Below are positions 44,124 through 52,993 of a stretch of DNA of 64,000 nt, in pieces. The first letter of the stretch is position 1; each line of letters begins with the position of its first letter. Source of the DNA: Ancylobacter pratisalsi (lineage in GTDB: Bacteria; Pseudomonadota; Alphaproteobacteria; Rhizobiales; Xanthobacteraceae); NCBI RefSeq assembly GCF_010669125.1, contig NZ_CP048630.1, positions 1-64,000 on the forward strand. Direction: 5' to 3'. The notes beneath the pieces were generated by a model. That model had not been told where the DNA came from, ran no database searches, and worked only from the letters and a program-made list of their open reading frames with translations. The position numbers and the translations under genes were made by a program.

Positions 44124-45095
44124 ATGTTTACACTCGACGAACTGGAACATGCGCTCCAGCAGGTTCACGCTGTCTTTCCGGGCACGCCGCAATATGCCTG
44201 GCCCCTGCTCGCCGGGCGGACCGGGGCGGAAATCTGGGTCAAGCACGAGAATCACACCCCCACCGGCGCCTTCAAGGTGCGCGGCGGGTTGATCCATCTG
44301 GAGCGTCTCGCCCGCGAGGGCCGCGCTCCGCGCGGGGTCATCTCGGCGACGCGCGGCAATCACGGGCAGTCCCTCGCCTATGCCGGCCAGCGCTTCGGCG
44401 TGCCGGTGACGATCGTGGTGCCCGCCGGCAACAGCGTGGAGAAGAACGCCGCCATGTCCGCGCTCGGGGCCCGGCTCATCGAGCATGGCGCGGATTTCGA
44501 CGCCGCGCGCGCCCACGCCAAGGCGCTCAGCGAAACGGAGGGACTGCTGTTCGCGCCGTCCTTCCATCCTGATCTGGTGGTGGGCGTGGCGACCTATTCG
44601 CTAGAACTGTTCCGCGCCGCGCCGCCCCTCGACGTGCTCTATGTGCCGATCGGCCTCGGCTCGGGCATCTGCGGCGCCATCCTCACCCGTGACCTGCTGG
44701 GCCTTGGCACCGAGATCGTCGGCGTGCAGAGCGCGCACGCGCCGGCCTATGCGCTCTCCTTCGCGGCCGGCCATCCGGTGGTGGCGGAAAGCGCCGATAC
44801 ACGGGCCGACGGGCTGGCGGTGCGCGTTCCCGACGCCGCAGCCTTCGAGATCATCCACAAAGGCGCCTCGCGCATCGCCACGGTGAGCGACGACGAGGTC
44901 GCCGAGGCAGCGCGGATCTACTGGACCGATACCCACAATCTGGCCGAAGGCGCGGGCGCCGCCGCGCTCGCCGCACTGCTGCAGGACAAGGAGGGGCTGC
45001 GCGGCCGCCGTGCCGGCGTGGTGCTCTCCGGGGGCAATATCGACCTGTCGCTGTTCCAGGACTGGGTGATGGGCCCGGCCGCCCCGGCCGTCTGA
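44124..45095 (+). CDS. Threonine dehydratase-like PLP enzyme
   Basis: 323-residue fold-type II PLP enzyme. The PLP lysine lies in HTPTGAFKVRGGLIHL, the phosphate-binding loop is GLGSGICGAI, the substrate-side motif ISATRGNHGQSLAYAG resembles serine/threonine dehydratases, and the C-terminal VVLSGGNIDLSLFQ closes the PLP site. There is no ACT regulatory domain, so it is of the short catabolic/IlvA-like type. Candidate reactions are threonine or serine to 2-oxo acid plus ammonia; hydroxyectoine-type dehydratases are close relatives. Transcribed alone, divergent from gatB. Confidence 0.82.
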   Translation: MFTLDELEHALQQVHAVFPGTPQYAWPLLAGRTGAEIWVKHENHTPTGAFKVRGGLIHLERLAREGRAPRGVISATRGNHGQSLAYAGQRFGVPVTIVVPAGNSVEKNAAMSALGARLIEHGADFDAARAHAKALSETEGLLFAPSFHPDLVVGVATYSLELFRAAPPLDVLYVPIGLGSGICGAILTRDLLGLGTEIVGVQSAHAPAYALSFAAGHPVVAESADTRADGLAVRVPDAAAFEIIHKGASRIATVSDDEVAEAARIYWTDTHNLAEGAGAAALAALLQDKEGLRGRRAGVVLSGGNIDLSLFQDWVMGPAAPAV

Positions 45096-45168
45096 ACGGA
45101 TCGCTTGAGCGAGATCAACGCCGCCATCGCCTGATCGTCCTCAATGGGGCGACGCGAGGGAGGCCGAC

Positions 45169-45477
45169 ATGCGTGTGGACACGATTGACGAACGTCTGGC
45201 CCTGTTCCGGCAGATGATGGAGCGCGCGGGGCTCGACCCTGAGAGCACCACGATTTCCGAAGAAGCCTTGATGGCCGCCGCCCAGCGCTGCCTTGGCTGC
45301 CGCGTGGGGGAGGAATGCCGCACCTGGCTCAGGGATGTTCCCGACCACCATCCCCCGGCCGGCTTCTGCCGAAACGTCGAAACCTTCGCCGCCTGGGTCG
45401 AGCAGCAGGTGAGCGAGGATCTCGCGCGCCGCGAGCAGGCCGGAAGCGTCGGGACCGGTGCGACCGGCGTCGCGTGA
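45169..45477 (+). CDS. DUF6455-like small cysteine-containing protein
   Basis: 102-residue cytoplasmic protein. The central motif CLGCRVGEECRTWL, with CxxC plus a third Cys 5 residues on and a further Cys in GFCRN, suggests metal or iron-sulfur binding. Such short proteins are widespread in Rhizobiales and Rhodobacterales as DUF6455-like, without known function. It follows the threonine-dehydratase-like gene by 73 bp in the same direction and might share its transcript. Confidence 0.72.
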   Translation: MRVDTIDERLALFRQMMERAGLDPESTTISEEALMAAAQRCLGCRVGEECRTWLRDVPDHHPPAGFCRNVETFAAWVEQQVSEDLARREQAGSVGTGATGVA

Positions 45478-45498
45478 GAGGCACGTAACGGCCCGGCC

Positions 45499-45792
45499 TC
45501 AGCCGAGCCGTTCGTTCTCGTAATCGACCACCCACTGGATCAGGATGCGCCAGAGCTTTTCGACCAGCTCCGGCGGCAGGCCCTTGGTCTCGGCCCGCGC
45601 CATCACCTTGTCGACCACGTCCTCGACGCGTTCGGGCAGCAGGGCCGCGAGGCCCTCGACCCGCTTGACCGCGATGACGTGCTTCACGACCTCGAAACGG
45701 CGGACCAGCAGTTCCACCATCTCGGCGTCAATGGCATCGATCTCCGCCCGGAAGGGCGCGAGGGAGCGCTCATTCTCGGGCAGCATGCGCAT
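45499..45792 (-). CDS. Chorismate mutase, AroQ class
   Basis: 97-residue all-helical monofunctional mutase converting chorismate to prephenate for Phe/Tyr biosynthesis. It has the first-helix motif FRAEIDAIDAEMVELLVRRFEVVKHVIAVKR with the conserved Arg and Lys of the active site, and the final helix LVEKLWRILIQWVVDYENE. ATG 45792 is two bases after the gatA stop, so it is coupled to gatCA; a longer reading inside gatA is less likely. Confidence 0.86.
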   Translation of the reverse strand: MRMLPENERSLAPFRAEIDAIDAEMVELLVRRFEVVKHVIAVKRVEGLAALLPERVEDVVDKVMARAETKGLPPELVEKLWRILIQWVVDYENERLG

Positions 45793-45794
45793 GC

Positions 45795-47276
45795 TCACAC
45801 CCACCACTTGTCGCGGCATTCGAAGCGCCCGGCGGCATCCTCGATCACCTGAGCCAGCGAGAACAGCCCGGCCTCGCCGAAGGGACGGCCGATAAGCTGA
45901 AGGCCGAGCGGCAGTCCTTCGGAGGACAACCCGGCCGGCACCGAAATGCCCGGAAGACCGGCCATGTTCAGGGTCACCGTGAACACGTCCTGCAGGTACA
46001 TCTCCACCGGATCGGCGCCCGACTTCTCGCCGACGCCGAAGGCGGCGGACGGCGTCGTGGGGGCCAGCACGGCATCCACGCCCTCGGCGAAGACGGTCTC
46101 GAAGTCACGCTTGATCAGCGTGCGAACCTTCTGCGCCTTGAGATAGTACGCGTCGTAATAGCCGGCCGAGAGCACATAGGTGCCGACCATGATGCGCCGG
46201 CGCACCTCGGCCCCGAAGCCGGCAGCGCGGGTGTTCTCGTACATTTCGAGAATGTCGCGGCCGTCGACCCGCTCGCCATAGCGCACGCCGTCATAGCGCG
46301 CGAGGTTGGAAGAGGCCTCGGCCAGCGCCACGATATAATAGGCCGGAAGGGCGTATTTGGTGTGCGGCAGACTGATCTCGACGATCTCCGCGCCGGCATC
46401 GCGCAGCATGTCCGCGCCCTTGTCCCAGAGCGCGGCGATCTCCGGCGACATGCCGTCGACGCGGTACTCCCTGGGGATACCGATCCGCTTGCCCTTCACC
46501 GAGCCCCCCACCGCCGCCTGATAGTCCGGCACGGGAAGATCGGCGCTGGTGGAATCCTTGGGGTCGTGGCCCGCCATGGCGCGCAGCAGCAGCGCGGCGT
46601 CGTTCACCGAGCGGGCGATGGGACCGGCCTGATCGAGCGAGGAGGCGTAGGCGATGATGCCCCAGCGCGAGCAGCGGCCATAGGTCGGCTTGATGCCCAC
46701 CGTGCCGGTGAAGGCCGCCGGCTGGCGGATGGAGCCACCGGTATCGGTGCCCGCCGCGCCGGCGCAGATATGGGCCGCCACCGCCGCCGCCGAGCCGCCG
46801 GACGAGCCGCCGGGCACCAGAGGCTGCTCCGAGTCCTTGCGCCGCCACGGGTTCACCGCGCAGCCAAAGGCGCTCGATTCGGTGGATGAGCCCATGGCGA
46901 ACTCGTCCTGGTTGAGCTTGCCGAGCAGCACCGCGCCCTCGCGCCACAGATTCGCGGTCACGGTCGATTCGTACGGCGGGATGAAGTTCTTGATGATCTT
47001 CGAGCACGCGGTGGTGCGCACGCCCTCGGTCGCGAACATGTCCTTGATGCCGAGCGGGATGCCTTCCAGCTTCCCCGCCTCGCCCTTGGCGATGCGCGCG
47101 TCGCTGGCCTTCGCCATTTCCAGCGCCTTCTCGGGCGTGGCGAGCACATAGGCGTTCAGGTCCCCCGCCGGCGCGATGGCGTCGATATAGGCCTTCGTCA
47201 GCTCGGTGGCCGTGAAGTTGCGCTGGGAGAGCCCTTCATGGGCGGCGGTGATGGTGAGACGCGTGAGATCGGACAT
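45795..47276 (-). CDS. gatA: Aspartyl/glutamyl-tRNA amidotransferase subunit A
   Basis: 493-residue amidase-signature glutaminase of GatCAB, supplying ammonia by hydrolysing glutamine. The Ser-cisSer-Lys triad is visible: Lys in [14 protein letters not shown], cis-Ser in [13 protein letters not shown] and nucleophile Ser in [14 protein letters not shown], with the family block GVKPTYG-like [13 protein letters not shown]. Start ATG 47276 (MSDLTRL); a GTG nine bases upstream is an alternative. It overlaps the last bases of gatC by context and is followed directly by chorismate mutase. Confidence 0.95.
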   Translation of the reverse strand: MSDLTRLTITAAHEGLSQRNFTATELTKAYIDAIAPAGDLNAYVLATPEKALEMAKASDARIAKGEAGKLEGIPLGIKDMFATEGVRTTACSKIIKNFIPPYESTVTANLWREGAVLLGKLNQDEFAMGSSTESSAFGCAVNPWRRKDSEQPLVPGGSSGGSAAAVAAHICAGAAGTDTGGSIRQPAAFTGTVGIKPTYGRCSRWGIIAYASSLDQAGPIARSVNDAALLLRAMAGHDPKDSTSADLPVPDYQAAVGGSVKGKRIGIPREYRVDGMSPEIAALWDKGADMLRDAGAEIVEISLPHTKYALPAYYIVALAEASSNLARYDGVRYGERVDGRDILEMYENTRAAGFGAEVRRRIMVGTYVLSAGYYDAYYLKAQKVRTLIKRDFETVFAEGVDAVLAPTTPSAAFGVGEKSGADPVEMYLQDVFTVTLNMAGLPGISVPAGLSSEGLPLGLQLIGRPFGEAGLFSLAQVIEDAAGRFECRDKWWV

Positions 47277-47281
47277 GGGGC

Positions 47282-47569
47282 TCACTCCACCACTTTGGGA
47301 ACGGCGAAGAAGCCGTCTTCGCTCGCCGGGGCGTTGGCCAGCACGCGCGCGGCATCGCCGCCGTCGTTCACGACGTCCGCCCGCAGAGGCAGCGTCATCG
47401 GGATGACACTGGTCATCGGCTCGACGCCGGTGGTGTCCACCTCGCCAAGCTGCTCCACAAAGGCGAGGATGGCGTTGAGTTCGCTCTGGAGGTGAACCAC
47501 CTCCTCCTCCGTCACGGCGATGCGCGACAGATGCGCCACGCGCCGGACCGTCGCCTGATCGACCGACAT
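47282..47569 (-). CDS. gatC: Aspartyl/glutamyl-tRNA amidotransferase subunit C
   Basis: 95-residue stabilising subunit of GatCAB. It shows the typical opening [22 protein letters not shown] and the wrapping tail [21 protein letters not shown] that contacts GatA. Start ATG 47569 matches family length; the open frame continues upstream but is not conserved. First gene of the gatC-gatA-chorismate mutase operon. Confidence 0.94.
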   Translation of the reverse strand: MSVDQATVRRVAHLSRIAVTEEEVVHLQSELNAILAFVEQLGEVDTTGVEPMTSVIPMTLPLRADVVNDGGDAARVLANAPASEDGFFAVPKVVE

Positions 47570-47694
47570 CCGAAATTCCAATCCGCTGAAACCGATGCGC
47601 GCCCTATAGCAGGCAGGCGCGGCGCCCCGCAACGCGGGGCACCGGTTTCCCGTCGGTCAATCGGCCAGACCCGCTGTTCAGCGATGGCCCGCGA

Positions 47695-48027
47695 TCAACG
47701 CAGGCCCGCGCGGTTCACGCCGCCATTGAGATTGACGCCCGGACCCGGACGCGCGACGGCGCGAGCATTGGCGCCGCCAACACCGCCCACGCAGCCCACC
47801 GGATAGCCCGGACGGGTGCAGTGGATGACCGCGCGGGCCGCGGGAGCCACCACCGGAGCGGTGCGAACCACGCAGCCGCGCGGGTAGCCCGGTCCGGTGC
47901 AATAGACCACGGCGGCATCGGCAATGACCGGCGCCGCAAAGGAAAGGCCGGCGTAAAGCAGGGCGGCGGGGGCGAAAACGGCGCTGGCCCGGCGCAGGAG
48001 AGAATGTCGGCTGTGATTCGCAGTCAT
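47695..48027 (-). CDS. Small secreted protein with two PGYPxGCV motifs (paralogue of 48653-48976)
   Basis: 110-residue exported protein: signal peptide (RRASAVFAPAALLYAGLSFAAPVIADA) followed by two copies of a short motif, VVYCTGPGYPRGCVVRTAP and VIHCTRPGYPVGCVGG, and a Gly/Asn-rich tail (ARPGPGVNLNGGVNRAGLR). The four Cys could form two local disulfides. Its Shine-Dalgarno and start context (GGAGGACGCGAC-ATG) closely resembles that of its paralogue 0.6 kb away, pointing to duplication. Function unknown. Confidence 0.72.
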   Translation of the reverse strand: MTANHSRHSLLRRASAVFAPAALLYAGLSFAAPVIADAAVVYCTGPGYPRGCVVRTAPVVAPAARAVIHCTRPGYPVGCVGGVGGANARAVARPGPGVNLNGGVNRAGLR

Positions 48028-48324
48028 GTCGCGTCCTCCCATGAAGTGATTCAAGATCGTCTGAAAGTGTTATTTTCCCGTCACCCACCCGACGGACCTG
48101 CCCTCTCGCTAACAAGCATCAAGGGCGACGACTGTTCCTTCGCGTCACATCCGCACGGCGGGCACTCTCCGGCCCGGATCGCTCATTGTCATACAGCAAC
48201 GCCATCCCCCGGGGCCTTGCACATGGCGCGGCACGGGGAATGGCGTCAGGCAGTTGCAGGCCGGTGCACGGGGAACCGGCGCTCCCTTTTCAGGCGGGGA
48301 GCACCGGCGCTACGCGCATCCGGA

Positions 48325-48627
48325 TCACGGGCGTGCCTTCGCAAGGCAGGCACCGGCGGCTTCAGCATTGCTGCGCGCGTCGCCACGGGCGATCTTGCCG
48401 GACATAACGAGCGACTTGGCCGCGTCGGTCACGGTGCCGCGCACTTCCGCGCCACCGCTGACGGCGCCGACGGCGGCCGCATAGATCATCTGGCCGTCAG
48501 GCGAGAGCGCGCCGGCGCAGGCATCGCCAGCTGCCTTGTCGGCATAGGCCGGGGCGGCGAGCATCAGGGCGCCAACGAAGGCGGCCGCGGCAAAAGCGCG
48601 GGTCGTGGCGAGGGAAAAGAAGGTCAT
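48325..48627 (-). CDS. Small secreted protein of unknown function
   Basis: 100-residue exported protein. Signal peptide MTFFSLATTRAFAAAAFVGALMLAAPAYA is followed by an Ala-rich mature domain with two Cys (DACAGALSPDGQMIYAAAVG ... AAGACLAKARP), about 60 residues apart. The pattern of a short Cys-bounded domain with LVMSGKIARGDAR resembles many uncharacterised alphaproteobacterial periplasmic proteins. It is placed between the two PGYPxGCV paralogues, so it may have been caught between duplicated copies or form one unit with them. Confidence 0.68.
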   Translation of the reverse strand: MTFFSLATTRAFAAAAFVGALMLAAPAYADKAAGDACAGALSPDGQMIYAAAVGAVSGGAEVRGTVTDAAKSLVMSGKIARGDARSNAEAAGACLAKARP

Positions 48628-48652
48628 CGTACTCTCCGTGGACATTCGTGAA

Positions 48653-48976
48653 TCAGCGCAGACCGGGGCGATTGACCGGTCCGCCGGCATTGACGCCCGG
48701 GCCGGGCCGGGCAACCGCACCCGCTGCCGGGGCGGCGACGCATCCCACCGGGTATCCCGGGCGGGTGCAGTGAACCACCGTCCGCGCCACGGGATTGGGA
48801 CCGGCCAAAGGCGTCGCGCGCACCACGCAACCCGCCGGCACGCCGGGGCTGCTACAGTACACCACGGCCGCCCGCGCCGATTCCGTGGGCAGACCGAGGA
48901 CGGCCAGTGCCGCAAATGCGAGGGCTGGCACCGCTCCGGTCATCAGAGTCGAGATAGAGGATCGCATTCCGGCCAT
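48653..48976 (-). CDS. Small secreted protein with two PGxPxGCV motifs (paralogue of 47695-48027)
   Basis: 107-residue exported protein: signal sequence (SSISTLMTGAVPALAFAALAVLGLPTESARA), then VVYCSSPGVPAGCVVRATP and VVHCTRPGYPVGCVAAP, and the tail VARPGPGVNAGGPVNRPGLR. The mature part is clearly similar to the gene at 47695-48027 over its whole length. ATG 48976 has GAGGA 7 bp upstream. Function unknown; abundance of Gly/Pro and paired Cys suggests a small envelope or surface protein. Confidence 0.72.
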   Translation of the reverse strand: MAGMRSSISTLMTGAVPALAFAALAVLGLPTESARAAVVYCSSPGVPAGCVVRATPLAGPNPVARTVVHCTRPGYPVGCVAAPAAGAVARPGPGVNAGGPVNRPGLR

Positions 48977-49045
48977 GTCGTGTCCTCGCATTGACGTATC
49001 GTTGCGGAAACGCCGGGAGTTAAAGCCGGGCGATGGGAGCTGACA

Positions 49046-49999
49046 ATGTCGATTATTGGTCGCATCCGGGACACCAAAGTCGGCGCGGTGGTTCTCACGG
49101 CAACCGATGAAGGCGCGAACGAGGCGCCTGTGGCGCCCTCCCGGCTCGATGCGATTCTGCACGGCGAGGCCGAAGACCGCGTCCGGCTGCGCGCCCTCCC
49201 CGGTTTCGCGCGGATCGTCCGCGGCGCGGCCTCGAAGCTCTGCACCTGCTATCAGGGCGACCACATCTTCTCGCGGCTGATGAACGATCGCGGGCGCCTC
49301 ACCCTGTTCTCGCTGATGATCGACATGCATTTCGAGCCGGCCTCGGCGCAGGGGCTCACCTCGGGCCGGCTCAAGGCTGAGGCGAGCGCGCTCGACATCT
49401 GCAGCCCGGGCCGCGTCACCGCCGTGCTCGCCGCCTGCCGTATGTTCGGACTGGTGGCGGCCGCGCCGGATGCCGACCGGCGCCGGCGCCGGCTCGTCAT
49501 CACCGACAAGCTTCTCGACATGCACAAGGCGCGCTGGGGACTGATGCTGGAAGCGCTTGCCGAAATGCGTCCGGAAGGCGCGCTGGGCCTTCGCCACCTG
49601 CACAACACGGCATTCATCGCGCCCTATGCCGCCGCGCTGCTGGAGCCGCTGCGCGAGGGATGGCGGCCGATTGTCGACGTGCCGAGCATCGAGATGTTCG
49701 TTGATCGTGACGGCGGGCTGATGCTGGCCTTCGCCCTGTTTGGAAACGCCGAACGGGGCACGCCGCTCTCCGCCGCCGGGCTCGCCCGGACCTACCGGCT
49801 GTCGCGCTCCCACATCGTCGACATCCTGCAGAAGGCGGTGGAGAGCGGTCTCGCGCGCCGCGTGGACGATCGCGCGCAGGGCGGGCCCGGCTTCGTGGCC
49901 GAGCCCGCCCTGATCGAGGCGATGGAATCACTGATGGCGACCGCCCTGGTGCGCCAGTCCCGCGCCGTTCGGCGCGGGCTGGAGGCGGTTGAGCCCTGA
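49046..49999 (+). CDS. Hypothetical protein with two winged-helix-like segments
   Basis: 317-residue cytoplasmic protein, not assigned to a family. Two segments look like winged HTH domains: residues about 104-137 (LTSGRLKAEASALDICSPGR then VTAVLAACRMFGLV) and about 241-270 (LSAAGLARTYRLSRSHIVDI then LQKAVESGLA), the second being MarR-like. The region between is helical with basic patches (DADRRRRRLVITDKL). GGGAGCTGACA precedes the ATG. It is divergent from the PGYPxGCV gene at 48653-48976 and may regulate it; that link is inferred. Confidence 0.68.
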   Translation: MSIIGRIRDTKVGAVVLTATDEGANEAPVAPSRLDAILHGEAEDRVRLRALPGFARIVRGAASKLCTCYQGDHIFSRLMNDRGRLTLFSLMIDMHFEPASAQGLTSGRLKAEASALDICSPGRVTAVLAACRMFGLVAAAPDADRRRRRLVITDKLLDMHKARWGLMLEALAEMRPEGALGLRHLHNTAFIAPYAAALLEPLREGWRPIVDVPSIEMFVDRDGGLMLAFALFGNAERGTPLSAAGLARTYRLSRSHIVDILQKAVESGLARRVDDRAQGGPGFVAEPALIEAMESLMATALVRQSRAVRRGLEAVEP

Positions 50000-50055
50000 G
50001 GCGGCGGCCGGGAACGCGCGCGACGGCCCGCAACTCAGAGCGACGTGCGCGCCAT

Positions 50056-50760
50056 TCAGGGCTTGGCGAACGAGACCGCCTCGCCCTTCTGCGGCACCAC
50101 GACGCTCGCCTCCTCGCCGACCAAGGCGACGAAGCGCTCGGCATTCGGCTCCAGAAGACCGAATGTCGCGTAATGGGCGGGAATGATGGTCAGCCCTCCC
50201 AGATAGCGCGTCACCGCGACCGATGCCGTCTCTGGGCCCATGGTGAAGCGGTCGCCGATCGGTACGATCACGATGTCCGGCTTGTGAAGCTCGGCGATCA
50301 GCGCCATGTCGGAGAAGATGTCGGTGTCGCCCATGTGCCAGACCACCGGCTCGCCGGGCGCCTTGACGATCAGTCCGTTGGCATTGCCGAGATAGACCGA
50401 GGCGCCGTCCACGATCATTCCCGAGGAATGGTCGGCCCGCACCATGCTCACCGCGAAACCGTCGGTATGGATGGTGCCGCCCGTATTCATCATCTCCAGC
50501 TTCTCGACACCCTGCGTCCCCAGCCACGACGCCAGATCGGCATTGGCGACAACCGTCGCACCCGACGCCTTTGCGAGCGCGACGGTATCGCCGACATGAT
50601 CGCCATGGCCGTGGGTGAGAAGGATGTGGGTGACCCCCGCGGTCACGGCGGAGAGATCGCCCTCGAAGACCGGGTTGCCGTTCAGGAAGGGATCGATCAG
50701 CACAACCTTGTCGGCAAAATCCAGACGAAAGGCCGCGTGGCCGAACCAGGTAATCTTCAT
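50056..50760 (-). CDS. UPF0173-type metal-dependent hydrolase (metallo-beta-lactamase fold)
   Basis: 234-residue cytoplasmic hydrolase. The zinc motif is HILLTHGHGDHVGDTV (HxHxDH), with further ligands in MVRADHSS, WHMGDTDIFSD and PAHYATFG. The opening MKITWFGHAAFRLDF is characteristic of the UPF0173/YtkL-like group, whose substrate is not established. ATG 50760 has GGAG 6 bp upstream; the ATG 6 bp earlier would sit on that site. Monocistronic, divergent from ruvX. Confidence 0.88.
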   Translation of the reverse strand: MKITWFGHAAFRLDFADKVVLIDPFLNGNPVFEGDLSAVTAGVTHILLTHGHGDHVGDTVALAKASGATVVANADLASWLGTQGVEKLEMMNTGGTIHTDGFAVSMVRADHSSGMIVDGASVYLGNANGLIVKAPGEPVVWHMGDTDIFSDMALIAELHKPDIVIVPIGDRFTMGPETASVAVTRYLGGLTIIPAHYATFGLLEPNAERFVALVGEEASVVVPQKGEAVSFAKP

Positions 50761-50968
50761 TGCCATCTCCGTGGATGTGTCATGTGCGGGCAAGGCGGGT
50801 GGGGGCTAGATAGGTGGCGGCGCGCACAGCTCAATGACGTCAGCCGAATTGTACCGTGCGTTTCGCCCTCAGTGTGTCCCGTCGCGCAGGCGCTGCATGC
50901 CGGTCCTGCCGCTGTTGCCGCGTGCCCATATGGCGTGCCGTGCGCCGGCGTGCTAGGCGCAGGGCACC

Positions 50969-51451
50969 ATGGTCGCACCGATCCTCACCATCGCCGAAGC
51001 TGCCTCGCTCCTTGCCGGGCGCGGGGGGCTGTTCGGGCTGGATCTGGGCACCCGCACCATCGGCATCGCAAGTTCCGACCCTGAGCGCCGGCTCGCGGCG
51101 CCGGTCGAAACCATCGCCCGCAAGCAGTTCACACCGGACGCCGCCCGCATCCTCGCGCTCGCCACCGCCCGCGGCACCGCCGGCTTCGTGCTTGGGCTGC
51201 CGGTGAACATGGATGGCAGCGAGGGTCCGCGCGCGCAGTCCACACGGGCCTTCGCGCGCAATTTCGCCCGGCTGACCGAGCTGCCGATCATCCTGTGGGA
51301 CGAACGGCTTTCCACCGCTGCCGTCGAGCGCGAGATGATCGCCACCGACATGAGCCGCGCCCGCCGCGCCGAGGTGGTCGACCAGCAGGCCGCCGTCTTC
51401 ATTCTCCAGGGCGCGCTGGACCGTTTGCGGCACATCGCCGAAGGCAGGTGA
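50969..51451 (+). CDS. ruvX: Putative Holliday junction resolvase / pre-16S rRNA nuclease RuvX (YqgF)
   Basis: 160-residue RNase H-like nuclease. The first acidic motif lies in LFGLDLGTRTIGIASSDP, the second region is GTAGFVLGLPVNMDGSEGP, the third is ILWDERLSTAAVEREM and the last Asp is in EVVDQQAAVFILQGALD. YqgF proteins process the 16S rRNA 5' end in E. coli and are also named Holliday junction resolvases. It lies 3 bp before the AEC transporter gene. In many alphaproteobacteria it is near pyrB/pyrC, as here. Confidence 0.9.
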   Translation: MVAPILTIAEAASLLAGRGGLFGLDLGTRTIGIASSDPERRLAAPVETIARKQFTPDAARILALATARGTAGFVLGLPVNMDGSEGPRAQSTRAFARNFARLTELPIILWDERLSTAAVEREMIATDMSRARRAEVVDQQAAVFILQGALDRLRHIAEGR

Positions 51452-51454
51452 ACG

Positions 51455-52393
51455 ATGTCGGGTGTGCTTGGCGCCCTGATCCCGGTGTTTCTCATCATCG
51501 CGCTTGGGCAGGTCCTGAAGCGCACCCTTCTGCCGGAAGATTCGCACTGGGTGGCACTGGAACGGCTCACCTACTTCATCCTGTTCCCGGCCCTTCTCAT
51601 CGTCAGCATTTCCCGCGCCGAGCTGGGACACGTGAAGGTGTTCGAGGTCTCGGCCTCGCTGCTTGGCGCCATCGGGCTGTTCGCCGCGCTGTTGACGGTG
51701 CTCAGAAAGCCGATCTGCCGCTCCTTCGCGCTGATGGGCCCGAGCTACACCTCCGTGGTGCAGGGCTCGCTGCGCTGGAACAGCTATATCGCGCTGGCGG
51801 TGTCGGGCTCGCTGGCCGGCACGGCGGGGCTTGCCGTCGCCGCCGTCGGGCTCACGGTGATGATTCCGACACTGAACACCATCAGCGTCATGGTGTTGGC
51901 GCGGCACGGGGAGCGGGCGGCGGGTGGCAATCGCTCCATGCTGGCGCAGATCGTGCGCAATCCGTTCATCTGGTCCTGCGCCGTGGGCGCGCTGATCAAC
52001 GCGCTGCACCTGCCGGTGCCCGCGGTGCTGCTCGACTTCGGCGATATATTGGGGCGTTCCTCGCTGGCCCTGGGCCTGCTGGTGGTTGGCGCGGGGCTGC
52101 GCCTCGCGGACCTCAGGCGCCCCCGCCCCGCCACATGGTTCACCAGCATCATCAAGCTGCTGGGCCTGCCGCTGGTGGCCATCAGCATCGCGCTGATGCT
52201 GGGCCTGCGGGATGTCGACCTGTTGGTGGTCGCCGTCGGCGCCTCGGTGCCTTCCGCGCCGAACGGCTACGTGCTCGCCCGGCAGATGGGCGGCGACGCA
52301 CCCCTGCTCGCGGAGATCCTCACGGTCCAGACCGTGCTGGCCGCGCTCACCATGCCCGCGATCATCGCGGGCCTGGCGCATCTCGCCGGCTGA
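51455..52393 (+). CDS. AEC-family transporter (auxin efflux carrier-like)
   Basis: 312-residue membrane protein with about ten TM segments, two five-helix halves (first helix VLGALIPVFLIIALGQVLKRTLLP; later GLPLVAISIALMLGLRDVDLLVVAVG). The conserved-style segment SVPSAPNGYVLARQMGGD precedes the last helices. The AEC/malonate-malate permease family exports or imports organic anions; the substrate cannot be told. It starts 3 bp after ruvX and is probably co-transcribed. Confidence 0.86.
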   Translation: MSGVLGALIPVFLIIALGQVLKRTLLPEDSHWVALERLTYFILFPALLIVSISRAELGHVKVFEVSASLLGAIGLFAALLTVLRKPICRSFALMGPSYTSVVQGSLRWNSYIALAVSGSLAGTAGLAVAAVGLTVMIPTLNTISVMVLARHGERAAGGNRSMLAQIVRNPFIWSCAVGALINALHLPVPAVLLDFGDILGRSSLALGLLVVGAGLRLADLRRPRPATWFTSIIKLLGLPLVAISIALMLGLRDVDLLVVAVGASVPSAPNGYVLARQMGGDAPLLAEILTVQTVLAALTMPAIIAGLAHLAG

Positions 52394-52436
52394 AGACGGC
52401 GGAGCGGCACAGCACGGGCCGCCCCGCGTGGCTTCG

Positions 52437-52826
52437 TCAGCAACGGGTCCAGTAGCCGGTGCCGCGCATCGGGTTCGTCTCAACCCAGCAGCGGTTTGCC
52501 GGCGGCGCATAGACCGGGCGCCCGTAATAGACACGGCCGGGCGGCGGACCGTAATAGCGCGGGGCGACGTAATAGCCGCGCGGGCGGGCCGCATTGGCGA
52601 TCGCCGCGCCGGCGACCACGCCGGCTGCCACGCCCACGCCCACGGCGCAGCCATAGCAGCGCACCTGTTCCACCGGGGCGGACACGTTGCCGGCGGCCTG
52701 CGAGATCCCGGCGCCGGAGAGCGGCAGCGCGGATGCGGGAACGGCGGCGAAAGCGGCCATGGCCGCGATGCCCACCGCGGTGAGCCGGCCCAGGCCGGCC
52801 TTCATGCACAGAGCTGATGTCGTCAT
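52437..52826 (-). CDS. Small secreted Gly/Tyr-rich protein
   Basis: 129-residue exported protein. Signal peptide ([24 protein letters not shown]), then a [18 protein letters not shown] hydrophobic stretch, a Tyr/Pro/Gly-rich segment ([20 protein letters not shown]) and a Cys-bounded end [19 protein letters not shown]. The pattern occurs in many Rhizobiales envelope proteins of unknown function. GGAG lies 8 bp before ATG 52826. Convergent with the AEC transporter and divergent from pyrB. Confidence 0.7.
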   Translation of the reverse strand: MTTSALCMKAGLGRLTAVGIAAMAAFAAVPASALPLSGAGISQAAGNVSAPVEQVRCYGCAVGVGVAAGVVAGAAIANAARPRGYYVAPRYYGPPPGRVYYGRPVYAPPANRCWVETNPMRGTGYWTRC

Positions 52827-52993
52827 CAAAGGTGCTCCATTCTCGCCCGCAAGGGGCTGTGGCGCGACAACGTTGGTGCACTCATGAAGTTCCCGGACCC
52901 ACCCTGCCACACGCCGCGCGGGCGGAGTTTGGTGGACAGCGTCCTGAAAAGCTTGCGGTGGGGCCTCGCTGCGTCTATCCAGCCGACTTCGAT

